Assembly (NCBI RefSeq): GCF_000003605.2
Contig: NW_003147771.1
Location: 122,194-150,432 of the forward strand
Source: Saccoglossus kowalevskii
Taxonomy: Eukaryota; Hemichordata; Enteropneusta; Harrimaniidae
DNA length: 28,239 bases
Direction: 5' to 3'
The translations under genes and the position numbers were made by a program. A model generated the notes under the pieces. The model saw nothing but the letters and a program-made list of their open reading frames with translations, ran no database searches and had not been told where the DNA came from. This document shows positions 9,301 to 18,043 of this stretch, piece by piece (position 1 is the first letter of the stretch; each line of letters begins with the position of its first letter).

Positions 9301-11788
9301 AACATTGTTCTTTACGTGAATTTCATAACAGCATGACCATCTTGTATCAAATATTTATAAAACATTTGAATTCAAAGAAGACACTTTTATTGGATATAAA
9401 AGCCATTTGACAACACCTATTACCCACAATCCTTTGCAGGTTGCCTTAAATCATTGGCTGCTTTGCTATAATGCAAATAAAAGATACTATATATACTGTA
9501 ATTGGTCAAGTTGTTTTCAACCGCCACTTACAATTTTCAAAACAATTATGAATATTTATATAAAAAAAATGCATGCAATCAGGAAATTCACACTGCATCA
9601 AACAAAAATATTTACATTGATCAAAACATTATATGGAAACACACAAAAAAAAAGAAAATTAAAATATGAACTGGATTTTATTTTTTAGACATTTTGGCCT
9701 GAAACAAATATTTACAAATTGGAAATTCTTTAAGCACTTAATTTTGCTCCTTGAGACTATTTTCAAAAGACCATAAGTGAGCAATATAGCATGGATGTGC
9801 CACAAATTCTTACTACTCATTGTCAACAGGTACCTATACTATAACTTCTCAAATTAGAATTCAGACAGATTTGTTAAAAAAGATACAAGCCAACTGAATT
9901 GAGAAAAAAATAGTCAATTTCAGAAAGACTGTCCATTGCACCTCTTACCCTAATTTAAACCCTAAATATAGGGGAGGGTAAGGTAGAATTAAATAGGGGT
10001 ACAATTAAAAGTCATTTTGCAATTTCTTCAAAATATCCTTAATATCAAGTTGTAAACACCTGAATCTGAATCACTTAGACACAATCCCAGTCTACACAAG
10101 AGTTGAGAGTTTTGGCAAGGCAACATAACTTTTGGAAAAAAACAAACAAAGATTCAGATTTCCTTTGTGTTTTATTCCACAGAGATCTTGAAAAAACTAA
10201 TCAGAACTGTTTTAATTATTTGGATGCACAATATGAAATTGAAGATGACAAAAAACAATAAACCATGATGCAACTCCCCATTCTGGATCACAAACCCAAG
10301 AGGAACACTCAAATTTGAGCATCAGTGCCAATGCTTGAACCTGGTATTTTTTATACATACATTTGTAAAAACATGTCAAAAGCAAACCCTATTTCTGAGA
10401 TGATTCCTCATAATTCTGAACTTTATATATGATGGGATACAGAATCATCCCGGAGATTCGCTGGTTGGTTCGCCAGACAATTCACAAAAAACATTAAAGC
10501 ATAAGGATTGAAAATAACAATCTCTTTGCATTTATCTCATCATTTTAAAAAAATATGCCCCTTTTTTTATTTTAATAACCCTAAACATTTATTAACGTGA
10601 CTATCTGTTTGAAAACTACACATAATATGCGTATTAGTGTTCCTATTCTAGTGCCCCTTCTGGTATCTAACACTAACAGGAAGGTATAATGTTAGCCTTG
10701 GTTTCCATTTAATCCTGGTAGTAGTAGAAAAAGCTATCTGATCTTAAGTAGTAGCAAGAACCCCTTTATTTTTGGTAATGTTTGATGACACAGTCAAAGC
10801 ACAAGAATATTAACTGGTCAAAAAATCATATTGTGAAATCCAATTACCCCATATTGGTAGTCGGATTTGGGTTGGTAGCTTGACATTCCTGTCTTAACCA
10901 AGATGTAGTTCACTCAATTGTCAGTGCAAAAGTGGTAGTAATTTTTAGTTTGACAGTTCATAGTGTAGATGTTTATCTGGACTCCCCTGGCGGTATGCTG
11001 GAGTCAACCCCCTCTCCCCCACACGGGTAATATTCAATGGGAATTGTAAAAACATTGTGGGTGTTGAAAATAATCAGCCAACACGTAGAATAAATACTGC
11101 AATTGATAAGTAAGTTTTATCTCTAAACAAGTTCACAAAATGAACGTAATCGTATGGTGAAATCGGCTACGAAATCATCACCCAAATCACAGTCCCTCTA
11201 CCCCAAACAAAGCACAAAGGCATTTCCAGTGACATGACAAAAGACGATGGATATGTAGATAGTAACACACATTTCTCAGTACGATACAGTGTTTCTTCTG
11301 GATTATAAATTGTAAAGAGTTTTGTTAGAAGAAATCGTACCCGGTTTTGAAGAGCAAATTTCCAGAATTTTGTAGCTGATCGACATCATGATCGAATTTC
11401 TTCGTGAATTCTTTGCTCGAGTATCAGCAAAATGACGATCGTAAACCCTGCGATTTGTGGCAGAATTCTTCGTGAAATCTTTATCAAACTTCCCAGCTGA
11501 AGTAATGTTTAGTTTGGGCGCAAACTGGGGTAGTTTTCACGTGTTCTAGGTGGGCTGGAAGGTTTTGAATCGTGTGACCTGGGATGCTCTCCAATCTGGA
11601 CCAATTAGAAAATGGCGTTGTCTGCGCCAATCAGACAACTACGCCGCAACCAATGAGAACAAAGACACACAAAATAATATAATACCTCAAATATCAAAAG
11701 AATTCTAGCTTGGAAGCAATGAAACTAAAACGAACTTGCCACAACGAATGGAACGCAGGTCAAATTAAATCGGTAGAAATAGCTTACC
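173..11788 (-). CDS. NFYC: NF-YC, CCAAT-binding transcription factor subunit gamma (3' end outside window)
   Basis: NF-YC pairs with NF-YB through a histone fold, and the dimer recruits NF-YA to bind CCAAT boxes in promoters in the nucleus. Seven coding exons can be joined on the minus strand: 8258-8133, 7125-7054, 5908-5795, 4140-4045, 2353-2165, 1879-1769 and 313-173. They encode 42+24+38+32+63+37+47 = 283 residues in frame, with GT/AG borders and all introns phase 0. Residues about 28-135 hold the conserved NF-YC core: [12 protein letters not shown], then [45 protein letters not shown] and [12 protein letters not shown]. The part after residue 137 is rich in Gln, Ala and Thr, as in the NF-YC activation domain, and exon 313-173 ends in the family motif [11 protein letters not shown] donor at 172 shows that the gene continues beyond base 1. 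The start ATG (8258-8256) sits at the usual distance from the core. An untranslated first exon is likely near 11.8 kb. Identification is from recalled family sequence; the splice model is mine. Confidence 0.96.
585..990. repeat. Degenerate tandem repeat, about 157-bp unit, 2-3 copies, in an NF-YC intron
   Basis: CTTTTTACCAAAAATGAAAA recurs at 683 and 840. GAAGATATCAT... blocks recur near 592, 730 and 885, and GTAGTATCAAAGCA recurs near 631 and 787 with a weaker third copy near 944. It is AT-rich and has no coding potential that I can see. Confidence 0.6.
1769..1879 (-). CDS. NFYC: NF-YC coding exon, Gln-rich domain
   Basis: A 111-nt exon between CTCAG and GTAAGG encodes 37 residues starting [19 protein letters not shown] and ending QTQPANVS. 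The QVQ-IQAQPGQ pattern is typical of the NF-YC activation domain. Confidence 0.92.
2165..2353 (-). CDS. NFYC: NF-YC coding exon, start of Gln-rich activation domain
   Basis: A 189-nt exon between ATAG and GTAAGT encodes 63 residues. It begins [20 protein letters not shown], where VQYYF is the family motif, and continues as an Ala/Thr/Gln/Val-rich stretch ending TGQPGQ. The opposite strand also reads open here, but only as a shadow. Confidence 0.94.
2995..3212 (-). mobile_element. MITE family A, copy 1
   Basis: This is about 215 bp and is the near-complete reverse complement of 8660-8876. The right end TTTACAGTAGTT (3201-3212) matches the inverted terminal repeat of the other copy; the left end (near TATACCGTAAAAT) has diverged. 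Internally, ATTCACTGGGTTTTAA-type motifs recur in both orientations. It lies in the NF-YC intron between exons 4140-4045 and 2353-2165. Confidence 0.75.
3670..3941. mobile_element. MITE family D with CTCF-like motif in its inverted ends
   Basis: The left end (3671-3698, TATTCCTATAAATTG then CCCTCTAGCGG) is an imperfect inverted copy of the right end (3911-3938, CCACTAGAGGGCGC then AATTTATAGG). It is about 270 bp with no ORF. A shorter relative in opposite orientation lies near 24860-25005. It is in an NF-YC intron. Confidence 0.65.
4045..4140 (-). CDS. NFYC: NF-YC coding exon, C-terminal histone-fold helix
   Basis: A 96-nt exon between TTTCAG and GTGAGT encodes 32 residues, [20 protein letters not shown] followed by [12 protein letters not shown]. 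It covers alpha-3 and alpha-C, a region known in this family to contact DNA-bound NF-YA. Confidence 0.97.
5795..5908 (-). CDS. NFYC: NF-YC coding exon, central histone-fold helix
   Basis: A 114-nt exon between TTGCAG and GTATGT encodes 38 residues starting [20 protein letters not shown] and ending [13 protein letters not shown]. This is the alpha-2 helix and following loop of NF-YC, nearly invariant in animals. Confidence 0.97.
6249..6540. mobile_element. Long-inverted-repeat element (about 80-bp arms) plus extra arm
   Basis: Bases 6249-6331 (AAGTTACAGTGTGCTGTAAT, then ...ATATTAGGAAAT) are about 80% identical by eye to the reverse complement of 6461-6540. A further direct copy of the same arm lies at 6599-6680. 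The short reading frames inside are not credible genes. It lies in the NF-YC intron between exons 7125-7054 and 5908-5795. Confidence 0.65.
6599..6680 (+). repeat. Additional copy of the 6249-6331 repeat arm
   Basis: It is a direct, diverged copy of 6249-6331: AAAGTTACAACATGCCATAA ... CTATATTAGGAAA. It lies 59 bp right of the inverted arm, giving a direct-inverted-direct layout. Confidence 0.6.
7054..7125 (-). CDS. NFYC: NF-YC coding exon, start of histone fold
   Basis: A 72-nt exon flanked by TTAG (acceptor) and GTAAGC (donor) encodes 24 residues, [20 protein letters not shown] then [19 protein letters not shown] is the alpha-1 region of the NF-YC histone fold. Confidence 0.97.
7338..7913. 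mobile_element. Possible MITE family 3, long copy
   Basis: The right end (ATTTGTGATGTGAACTGGTG then GTGAAAAGATTAA, ending 7913) is the reverse complement of the left end of the copy at 23053. The proposed left end (TTAACCTCTTTGAACACCA at 7338) is a weaker match. Both ends carry TTAA. The interior is AT-rich with no ORF. It is in the NF-YC intron between exons 8280-8133 and 7125-7054. Confidence 0.45.
7946..8049. repeat. 26-bp tandem repeat, exactly four copies
   Basis: The unit ACAATTGATCATGCTACAAG + GTCTTC repeats at 7946, 7972, 7998 and 8024. Changes are confined to one or two bases after GATCAT. It lies 84 bp downstream (in gene sense) of the NF-YC start exon. It has no spacers and is therefore not a CRISPR array. 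Confidence 0.95.
8133..8280 (-). CDS. NFYC: NF-YC exon with start codon (exon 2 of the model)
   Basis: The acceptor AG lies at 8282-8281, followed by 22 nt of 5'UTR. The ATG is at 8258-8256 and 42 codons run to donor GTGAGT at 8132. The residues begin [15 protein letters not shown] and end [15 protein letters not shown], matching the SFW...EIRNL segment before the histone fold of animal NF-YC. The N-terminus is shorter and more Ala-rich than the vertebrate one as I recall it. Confidence 0.93.
8660..8876 (+). mobile_element. MITE family A, copy 2 (13-bp perfect inverted ends)
   Basis: AACTACTGTAAAA at 8660-8672 is the exact reverse complement of TTTTACAGTAGTT at 8864-8876. The interior contains repeated CACTGGGTTTAAA blocks and no ORF. 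A second copy in reverse orientation lies at 2995-3212. It sits in NF-YC intron 1. Confidence 0.8.
11591..11654. promoter_or_regulatory. Cluster of four CCAAT boxes next to the NF-YC start
   Basis: CCAAT occurs at 11591-11595, 11601-11605, 11627-11631 (as CCAATCAG) and 11650-11654 (as AACCAATGAG). All are in plus orientation within 64 bp, and the last two have consensus flanks. NF-Y binds CCAAT in either orientation. The cluster lies 135-200 bp inside the candidate NF-YC intron 1, or 60-100 bp upstream of a possible alternative start near 11.5 kb. It could let NF-Y regulate its own subunit gene. Confidence 0.5.
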
Positions 11789-11850
11789 TCAGAATTCCGG
11801 AAAAAAATTACAATTTTTCGACCAAAATGGCGGCTTCGATGCTGGGGTAT
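11788..11850 (-). promoter_or_regulatory. NFYC: Candidate NF-YC untranslated first exon and start region
   Basis: On the minus strand a strong 5' splice site (GAG followed by GTAAGC) ends at 11788. It can pair in the 5'UTR with the acceptor at 8281, giving a 3.5-kb intron 1. The upstream boundary at 11850 is arbitrary. The stretch contains AAAATGGCGGC at 11824-11834, a good match to the YY1 site that often sits just inside transcription starts. The plus-strand reading of this motif (ATGGCGGCTTCG...) opens only a 15-codon frame, so I read it as a regulatory motif rather than a start codon. Confidence 0.5.
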
Positions 11851-12510
11851 TCTGGAATCGACTATTATTCATAAAGACGCAGGGGGTATGTTGTCAACAT
11901 ATCCATATTATTTGATATACCACGACGGTCAGAGTGAGACCAATATTGCCAAGTACATTGTAAGATAGAGATTATTGAATTAATTGTTTATTTTTTTACG
12001 TAGCTATTTCAATGTAATTCTCACTACAGAAAGATACATTCATTACCTAGTTTACCGAAAAATAATGGTTTCGCCCTATAAGTCTCGTGGATTCTCGAGT
12101 GCCTGTAAAGGTCTCGCGAGTGCAGCGCCTCTATTATTGCGCTACATGTATAGCTGGCCAAGTATAGTGAGGTAAAATAGTAAAAGGCGCTTTCCCATGG
12201 CCGAAACTAAGTACGTTTATACCATTACATCCATTTATTCAGAACCTACTCGATGTACTTGAATTTCCGAAGCTGCAGTTTAAAACGATAGATCATTACC
12301 TAGTACTCGCGTGCGGGCGCTGTACCAATGTACTTACGTCCAGCTTGTTTGAACGCGTGGATGACCTTCACCAGGGACCACTTCATAATTAATGCATATA
12401 CATCATATATTACTACAACTTTATCGAAACTATAATTTGGTTTATATAAGTGTGAAATACAGAGCTAGTGTAGTCATTTTGCCATATGACACTTAAGTTT
12501 CTTAAATTGC
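11851..12510. other. Intergenic, no feature recognised
   Basis: It separates the NF-YC start region from a retrotransposon remnant. A 63-codon plus-strand frame at 11984-12175 has no recognisable features. It is somewhat CpG-rich around 12090-12360, as expected close to a promoter. Confidence 0.4.
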
Positions 12511-12518
12511 CTACTTTA

Positions 12519-12808
12519 GTGTATAGACGGTTACGTGGAACCATGATACAAAATTATAACATACAACCCACCAATATTTAGTTACATTACATGGACCATC
12601 TATAACTAGAGGCCATGACTTTAAATTAAGAAAATTTGGGTCACGTGTGGATGTCAGAAAATACTCTTTCAGTAATAGAGTTGTAAATATTTGGAACACT
12701 TTACCCAATAATGTTGTTTCAGCACTAACAGTGGACTCTTTTAAAGCAAGATTGGATAGACACTGGATTAATTTAACATTGAAATACAATTACCGTGTTG
12801 ATTACTAA
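12519..12808 (+). pseudogene. 3' coding remnant of a non-LTR retrotransposon (C-terminus of the RT ORF)
   Basis: One plus-strand frame ending at TAA 12806-12808 reads ITRGHDFKLRKFGSRVDVRK, YSFSNRVVNIWNTLPNNVV, then SALTVDSFKARLDRHW. This TRGH..KL / R-FS-RVV--WN-LP--VV-A-TVD-FK-RLD--W pattern is the conserved extreme C-terminus of CR1/L2/jockey-like reverse transcriptase ORFs. In-frame stops just upstream (near 12546) and the absence of the RT core show a dead, 5'-truncated copy. The overlapping minus-strand frame at 12511-12789 is a shadow. Confidence 0.7.
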
Positions 12809-13207
12809 TACTTTTTATCAAACGTTATATTATATAAGTATAAGTATCAATAACCATTCATTTTGAAAAAAACAAAGAATAATATAAGGAAAATTAAATA
12901 AAAGTGTCCCGATCGCGTAAGTTCTCAATTTGCTCCTTCTCCTTTACAGAATGGGGTTAAGCGCATTATTGTTAACACGAATTATACGGTAGTCGTTTCT
13001 CCAAAGTTGGCAGTGAGAATCAATGGTTAGAGCGCCCTCTATGTGAAGTTGTAGTATTTTATTTCAAAATTAGTGTTTTTTTTATAGAAATTCAGAGTAA
13101 ACACGATAGTTGCAATATATAAGTTGGAAGTAACATTAACTAAAGTGCAAATGTAGAATTTTATCTCATCATTATTTATTGTCTTAGTAGATCATATGAA
13201 GAATTAA
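12809..13207. other. Intergenic, with one CTCF-like motif
   Basis: Probable 3' tail of the upstream LINE remnant, then unique AT-rich DNA. It contains the reverse complement of CACATAGAGGGCGCT at 13031-13045. No gene is seen. Confidence 0.4.
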
Positions 13208-13376
13208 TCGCAATTCCAAATTTTAGTGCGTTGTGGGATAGTTGCACGAGAGGACGCGATTTGTGATTGATGCTTTCACGGTTACCACGGTTTAGTAACC
13301 ATGATAGAGTCGTGTTCGATCAGAGATTCGATTCGGTCAAAACTATCCCACAATGCAATGAAATTCGAACTTGCGA
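13208..13376. mobile_element. MITE family E (about 35-bp imperfect inverted ends)
   Basis: The left arm TCGCAATTCCAAATTTTAGT then GCGTTGTGGGATAGTT is matched by the inverse of the right arm AACTATCCCACAATGCAATG then AAATTCGAACTTGCGA. It is 169 bp long and non-coding. I see only one copy in the window. Confidence 0.65.
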
Positions 13377-15024
13377 TATGGTCTAATGTGACAATAACGT
13401 AGAAATACACGAGCAGCCACTAGGGGAGCTTACGTATCCAATTCGTACATATACCTACGGAATCGTCACGGTCACCCAGTGTCGTCGATCTTTATGTATA
13501 TTATAAATTAAAATAACTCACGATAACCCAATTCTACACAACCATTATACTAAATTTATCAGAATTGTTTAGTTTGGTTGAAAGTTTGTAAATACATTAA
13601 ATTTCAAGTTGTAAATAAAATTGTCCGACAAAAACACTAATGCCCACAACAGAACGCGATCACACTGAAACTAATTTTGTTTATTATATATTTAAGTGGA
13701 TTTATGCAAATTAGGAAGGGAGCATAAACAATTGTTGTCGGTTAGAATTTTGAGGGGTTTATCCAAGACATTAAAGGTCTTGAAGTAGTAAGATTATTAA
13801 AAGTTACAGGGAGGTCTGTGAAACCTTCTGTTATGCCTACGGTGACCTGCGCGCTAAATAAAGTACTAATAGATATAAACAAACTTGGAGAAACATTTAT
13901 GTATTTATGGTTTGGCTATCTAATTCAAGTCTGGAAAATCTTATTTTGTGGAAAATCTTATTTTATTTAGGTTCGAATCCCAAACGCTTCTATTATATGG
14001 GATTGTTACTTCAACAAATACTCGGTACACTCTCAGGGTCGTACACATTTAAAAAAAAAAGTTTTTACAATTCAATTTAAAGATTCATATTTGTATGTTT
14101 TACAGTTTTCATTCATTAACTGTTTTAAAAGCCTTCAATACTGGTTAACAAAATGAAACTTTTATGACAATAAATTTGCAAAAATAAAAAATAAACAAAT
14201 AATTGAACGAATCATTATTTGTCAGTAAAATCACTTATATAAAAAGTAGCACTCTCATAGTGATATCTCCTTAGTATTCCGTAATCACCTTCCTAACATT
14301 ACATGGTAATTTATTTACGTCTTTTCAAAATTCTAGCATATCACAATAATAGTGGAGCAAATTCATATTTATTTCTGCAAAAAATTAAGAACACTAAATG
14401 GTTTCAATAATGTTTACGACCCATGACAATTTCATTGAATTATTGACACTTTCTAAATCGGACATTTTCTTAATTTGATGTTTATTGCCTCTCCAGAAAA
14501 AATTAAAAAACTATCAATGCTATGTTATCAATGCACAGAGATTGAGTTCAGGGAATAAAACTAATTTGAAACACCAATTGACTTTACCAAAACAACTGAT
14601 TTTCACATATTTAATTTAACTCGAATTTATCTATTTTTTAATGAACTTATAACATGAACATTACTTAGTTGTTTAGTTGCATGTTTTCATCTTATCATGA
14701 CCAATTATACTGGCTCAATACTGGCTCAGTTGTATGTTTTACAGTTTTAGGCTCGTTCGAAGTTGTTTTTTTACCGGCGTGCAGTGCGTTCAAAATCACC
14801 GCTTAGTTAACACCCAAATGTACACCAAGATAATATCCACTGATTATGTAATGTCTCATATAAAATATTAACTAAAATAGTGACTGCCCTTCATTATTCG
14901 TTCTTTGACAATACTCACTGTTTCTTGCAACAGAAATGAGCCTAACCGATTTCGCGGAATATCTCAGTCACTAATAAATATGTTTAGGATTATAATGTAT
15001 TTTGATCATCGTTTCAATTGAGAT
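13377..15024. other. Intergenic, AT-rich, nothing coding
   Basis: It contains a CTCF-like CCACTAGGGGAGCT at 13417-13430 and an isolated tRNA-B-box-like GGTTCGAATCC at about 13971-13981 without a convincing A box. TTTTAGGCTCGTTCGAAG near 14743 recurs near 24047, suggesting another dispersed repeat. Confidence 0.4.
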
Positions 15025-15480
15025 CCCCGGGAGTGCTTAAAAAAATATTGACAGGGGTGTGTAGCTGGTTTATCAGACAGAAATAAACTCAAATTGCCTA
15101 CCCCTTTTCAGACACACTGTGGATATTTGACACCCCTTTCCAGACAGTAAGCATAAATAGTACCAAGGGAAAAGCAGGTGGACTCCCGGGGATGGACTTT
15201 GACGATCAAAATGAAGTTACAGACGAAAGAAAAAATCAGCTTCATTCTCCTGATTGTTGGATCACTCAAGCTCTAAGAACAGTCTTTGGAAAATACGGAC
15301 CCTTTTCCGACAGAAATAATGAAAAAAGGATAGCCATTTTCAAACAGACAGGGTAAAATAACATAATTCTTTTCAGACGGAAGTGGTGAATTTGGGACCC
15401 CTTTTGGCGCACATATAGATACATGTATAGCACTTCAATGTGAGTAACCCCCCCCCCCGGATTGAGACCCATGTTGAAGA
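15025..15480. repeat. Degenerate repeat region with CCCCGGGAGT / ACTCCCGGGG ends
   Basis: CCCCGGGAGT (15025-15034) is inverted exactly at 15182-15191. Variants of CCCCTTTTCAGACAG occur near 15103, 15136, 15301, 15337 and 15370, and CCCCTTTTGG near 15399. An 11-bp C run follows at 15448-15458. It looks like nested, decayed transposon DNA next to the LINE 3' end. Confidence 0.45.
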
Positions 15481-15511
15481 CAATTTGTTTCCCCCCAATA
15501 GGCCGTGACAC

Positions 15512-15538
15512 AATAATAATAATAATAATAATAATAAT
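15512..15538. repeat. (AAT)9 microsatellite, LINE 3' tail
   Basis: There are nine perfect AAT units on the plus strand (ATT on the LINE sense strand), directly after the element's AATAAA. Confidence 0.95.
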
Positions 15539-15639
15539 CAAATTTTATTGCATCCTTAGAAATTACAATATTTCTTTTGGTAAAAAGCAATAAATATATC
15601 CGTACACAACACAATTACAATACAATATAAATAGATACG

Positions 15640-16107
15640 TTAAAGTTTTCTGTATTCCATGGCTTTAAGTAGATAGGTCCCCATACATTTAATTGCCTTG
15701 GAGTCCTTGTTGCTCATCAAAAATATAAAATTACTCAATTTATCTCCTGCATTAGTTAATGTAATTTCTGTGAGCAATTCATGTCTAATATGTTTGTACC
15801 GATCACATTCTAAAAGGAAGTGAACTTCATCTTCTATTTTATTTTGGGAACATAAATTACAAATTCTTTTTTCAATGGGAGTTTTTGGCTGTGTGTGCCT
15901 TCCTTTTTCAATAGCCAAACAATGGTTACTTGTTCGGAAGCGTGACATGCAGACTTGATGTTTTTTCGGAAGACAATTTAAGTATGACTCAAAATTATAA
16001 GTGTTTTTGAATTTTGCATATGTTCTTAGTTTTGTGTTTTCTTGATTGACATTCTGTTTCCAAAATGTAATATAGTTTTCTTTTAAAGTCTTATCAATGT
16101 TTATCAA
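15640..16107 (-). pseudogene. LINE ORF C-terminal region, frameshifted from the RT
   Basis: 155 codons continue the LINE protein after a frameshift at about 16106. The frame is opened by TTG and an in-frame stop lies just upstream, so it is not an independent gene. Residues about 83-101 give CNLC-(9)-H-(4)-C inside RICNLCSQNKIEDEVHFLLE, then CDRY. This CCHC-like motif is typical of the C-terminus of many LINE proteins. It ends in AMEYRKL before the untranslated tail. Confidence 0.8.
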
Positions 16108-17105
16108 CTAGTTTGAATTCTTGAGTCAATAACTAAATTCTGAACCGATGAACACCATGGTAAATTGAATTTCATTTGTTCATAATATGCTTGTTTTGTA
16201 AGACATTTATCTGGAAGCCCTTGTATGCGTAACCAATACTTGATAAGGTTTTTCTTGGTGTCTATTAGTAATGGGAAACAGCCCAACTCTGCCCTACAAG
16301 CTAAATTTGCACCAAATTTATTTAGGCCTAGAATATTTCTACAGAATTTCAAATGTAGTTTTTCACTTGTAGTTTTGTCCCATTTGTTTTCATCCAAAAC
16401 TTCAATTCCCCAAATTTCTGAACCATAAATGAGTACCGGAAGAATACATGTTCTGAACAGATAGATAAATGTTTTACAGTCGCATTCAGGTGGAATGTGT
16501 CTTAACATTGCATATAAGGCTCTGTTGGCTTTATCTGCCATGTTTTGTCTGGCTTCAGTAAATTTCCCATTGGACTGCATTGTAACACCTAAGTAATTAT
16601 AGGAGTTAACACAGTTGATATGATTTCCAAGATATAGAAATTTATCATGTGTTTTTAANNNNNNNNNNNNNNNNNNNNNNNNNNNNNNNNNNNNNNNNNN
16701 NNNNNNNNNNNNNNNNNNNNNNNNNNNNNNNNNNNNNNNNNNNNNNNNNNNNNNNNNNNNNNNNNNNNNNNNNNNNNTTGTTTGTTGTGGAAGTAAAACT
16801 AGGTCATCTGCGTAGAAGAGTGAGCTAATTTTAGTGTCATTTAGTGAAACATGGTCTATTGAACTATCCTGTAATACATCATTTAAGTCATTAATATAGA
16901 TGTTAAAAAGCATAGGGCTGATTACACAGCCTTGTTTTACTCCCTTAGTTGTCTCAAAAACAGAAGAAGTCTTGTTTCCAAATCGTATGCAGGCCTTTGT
17001 ATTTAAGTACATATATTTAATAATATTATAAATTTTCCCGTCTATACCACTGTTCAGAAGTTTGTAAAATAAACCATTTCTCCAAATAGTATCGAATATG
17101 ACCAT
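16104..17105 (-). pseudogene. LINE reverse transcriptase fragment (contains assembly gap)
   Basis: The 333-codon frame contains the RT core: FDTIWRNGLFYKLLNSGIDG (residues about 4-23), GVKQGCVISPMLFNIYINDL (55-74) and the catalytic YADD in SLFYADDLVLL (98-101). After the gap come YNYLGVTM and the thumb-like segment CILPVLIYGSEIWG. The first residues replace the usual KAFDT with VIFDT, so the frame begins mid-domain. It ends at a TGA (16106-16104), where the reading continues in another frame. Residues about 110-149 are unknown because of the N run. It is a dead copy; its function in life would be copying element RNA into DNA. Confidence 0.88.
16659..16777. other. Assembly gap, 119 N
   Basis: 119 unknown bases lie inside the LINE reverse transcriptase. 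The protein on both sides is in the same frame if the stated length is correct. Confidence 1.
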
Positions 17106-17881
17106 CTGTTATCGCCAACATTTTGCATATCATTGTCAGATACTAGTGGGTGTCAGTATTGACGAGTGGTCATTGAGCATAATCCAATTCACATTAAGAA
17201 TTTATAGTAACAACGTGTCACGATGACGTCATAACGCATCCTCATCACGAGAGACATGTTTTCGAAAAAAATAAATCGGTTTATGTTACGTGTAATCCTT
17301 GTCTAGGTTACCCCATAACGGCGCAGCCGAAGACGTCAACCCAGAAGGAATTCCATATGATACATGAACTCCCGTTCTATCGCAATCAAACACGCCGAAC
17401 ACAAATCCCATAATCCTCTGTAACGAATCCAATGAAACATAGTTTCTGCACGATCTGATCACATAGCTATTGACCACGTGACACCACGCATAATTCTAAT
17501 GACATCACCACAGACAAAAAAGACGGAACAAATATTTTCAAACAACCACCCTTTTATTTATGACTAATTTATTATATTTTATTACAGAAAAATTAGTTTA
17601 ACTCAGGTAAGAGACATCATTCAGCTCTTACAATGCCATATAAAATGTAAATACTGATTTCACTGCAAATACCGGAATAAATATAATTATCTTGAATTTA
17701 TCATTAGAGTCTTTAGATCGTGCAATATAACTTGCGGAATTATGAAAGCATTTTTTAACCAATTAGCAAACTGAAACGGTCTTCATAACGTTACCCATAC
17801 TGCGTTCTAGAGGGCGTAGTATATGAGTCTATAACTTCAATGTGTTCCTTTTTCAGCCATCGGTTGATCTGTGCAACAATA
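17106..17881. other. Intergenic, no gene supported
   Basis: A 63-codon minus-strand frame at 17286-17477 has more balanced composition than its surroundings but no recognisable domain, and no splice partners that I can support. A TGACGTCA palindrome lies near 17224 and a CTCF-like TTCTAGAGGGCGTAG at about 17805-17819. Confidence 0.4.
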
Positions 17882-18043
17882 TTAAAACGGGGGAGCGCAT
17901 GCGTCAGATGGCCATAGCGTGTCATTGTTTACAAACAAGCGTCTCCCAAAGGGCATTTGCGTTTTTAGCATGCATATGTGTTGTTATCGTCGCTTGGGAC
18001 TCAATTCCCGCGCGTGCGCAGGTGACGACACTCTCGCTTTGAA
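17882..18043 (+). mobile_element. MITE family 1, copy 1 (TTAA-type)
   Basis: About 162 bp. It starts TTAAAACGGGGGAG and ends CTCTCGCTTTGAA, and is closely similar throughout to 26416-26578 in the same orientation (shared GCGTCAGATGGCCATAGCGT and GTCGCTTGGGACTCAATTCC). The ends are slightly decayed. The 66-codon frame over it is chance. Confidence 0.8.

Larger units (their letters stand above)
8281..11787 (-). other. NF-YC intron 1 (candidate), no other gene seen
   Basis: This 3.5-kb AT-rich stretch separates the start-codon exon from the candidate untranslated exon. It holds MITE A copy 2 (8660-8876), a small hairpin around 9954-9986 (TTACCCT...AGGGTAA) and the CCAAT cluster near 11.6 kb. 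The reading frames at 8941-9192 (minus) and 9407-9688 (plus) are low-complexity AT-rich frames without recognisable domains. Confidence 0.5.
15512..17105 (-). mobile_element. 5'-truncated non-LTR retrotransposon (LINE) with (ATT)9 tail
   Basis: Read on the minus strand, the element starts abruptly inside the reverse transcriptase domain at about 17105. It runs through the RT and C-terminal region to an AATAAA (15549-15544), and ends in nine ATT units (15538-15512). A 5' truncation plus a short microsatellite tail is the usual product of target-primed reverse transcription. The endonuclease and first ORF are absent. I cannot assign the clade securely; L2/CR1/Rex-like groups and the I group all use short tandem-repeat tails. 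Confidence 0.85.

Noticed and set aside
11824-11871. ATGGCGGCT short plus-strand frame (15 codons)
   Set aside because: It is better explained as a YY1-type motif within the minus-strand NF-YC start region.
13965-13985. GGTTCGAATCC, resembling a tRNA or SINE B box
   Set aside because: No A box at the proper distance and no cloverleaf can be folded, so neither a tRNA gene nor a SINE is called.
17286-17477. 63-codon minus-strand frame with balanced composition
   Set aside because: No family is recognised and I found no convincing splice partner. It may be transposon debris or a promoter-type CpG patch.
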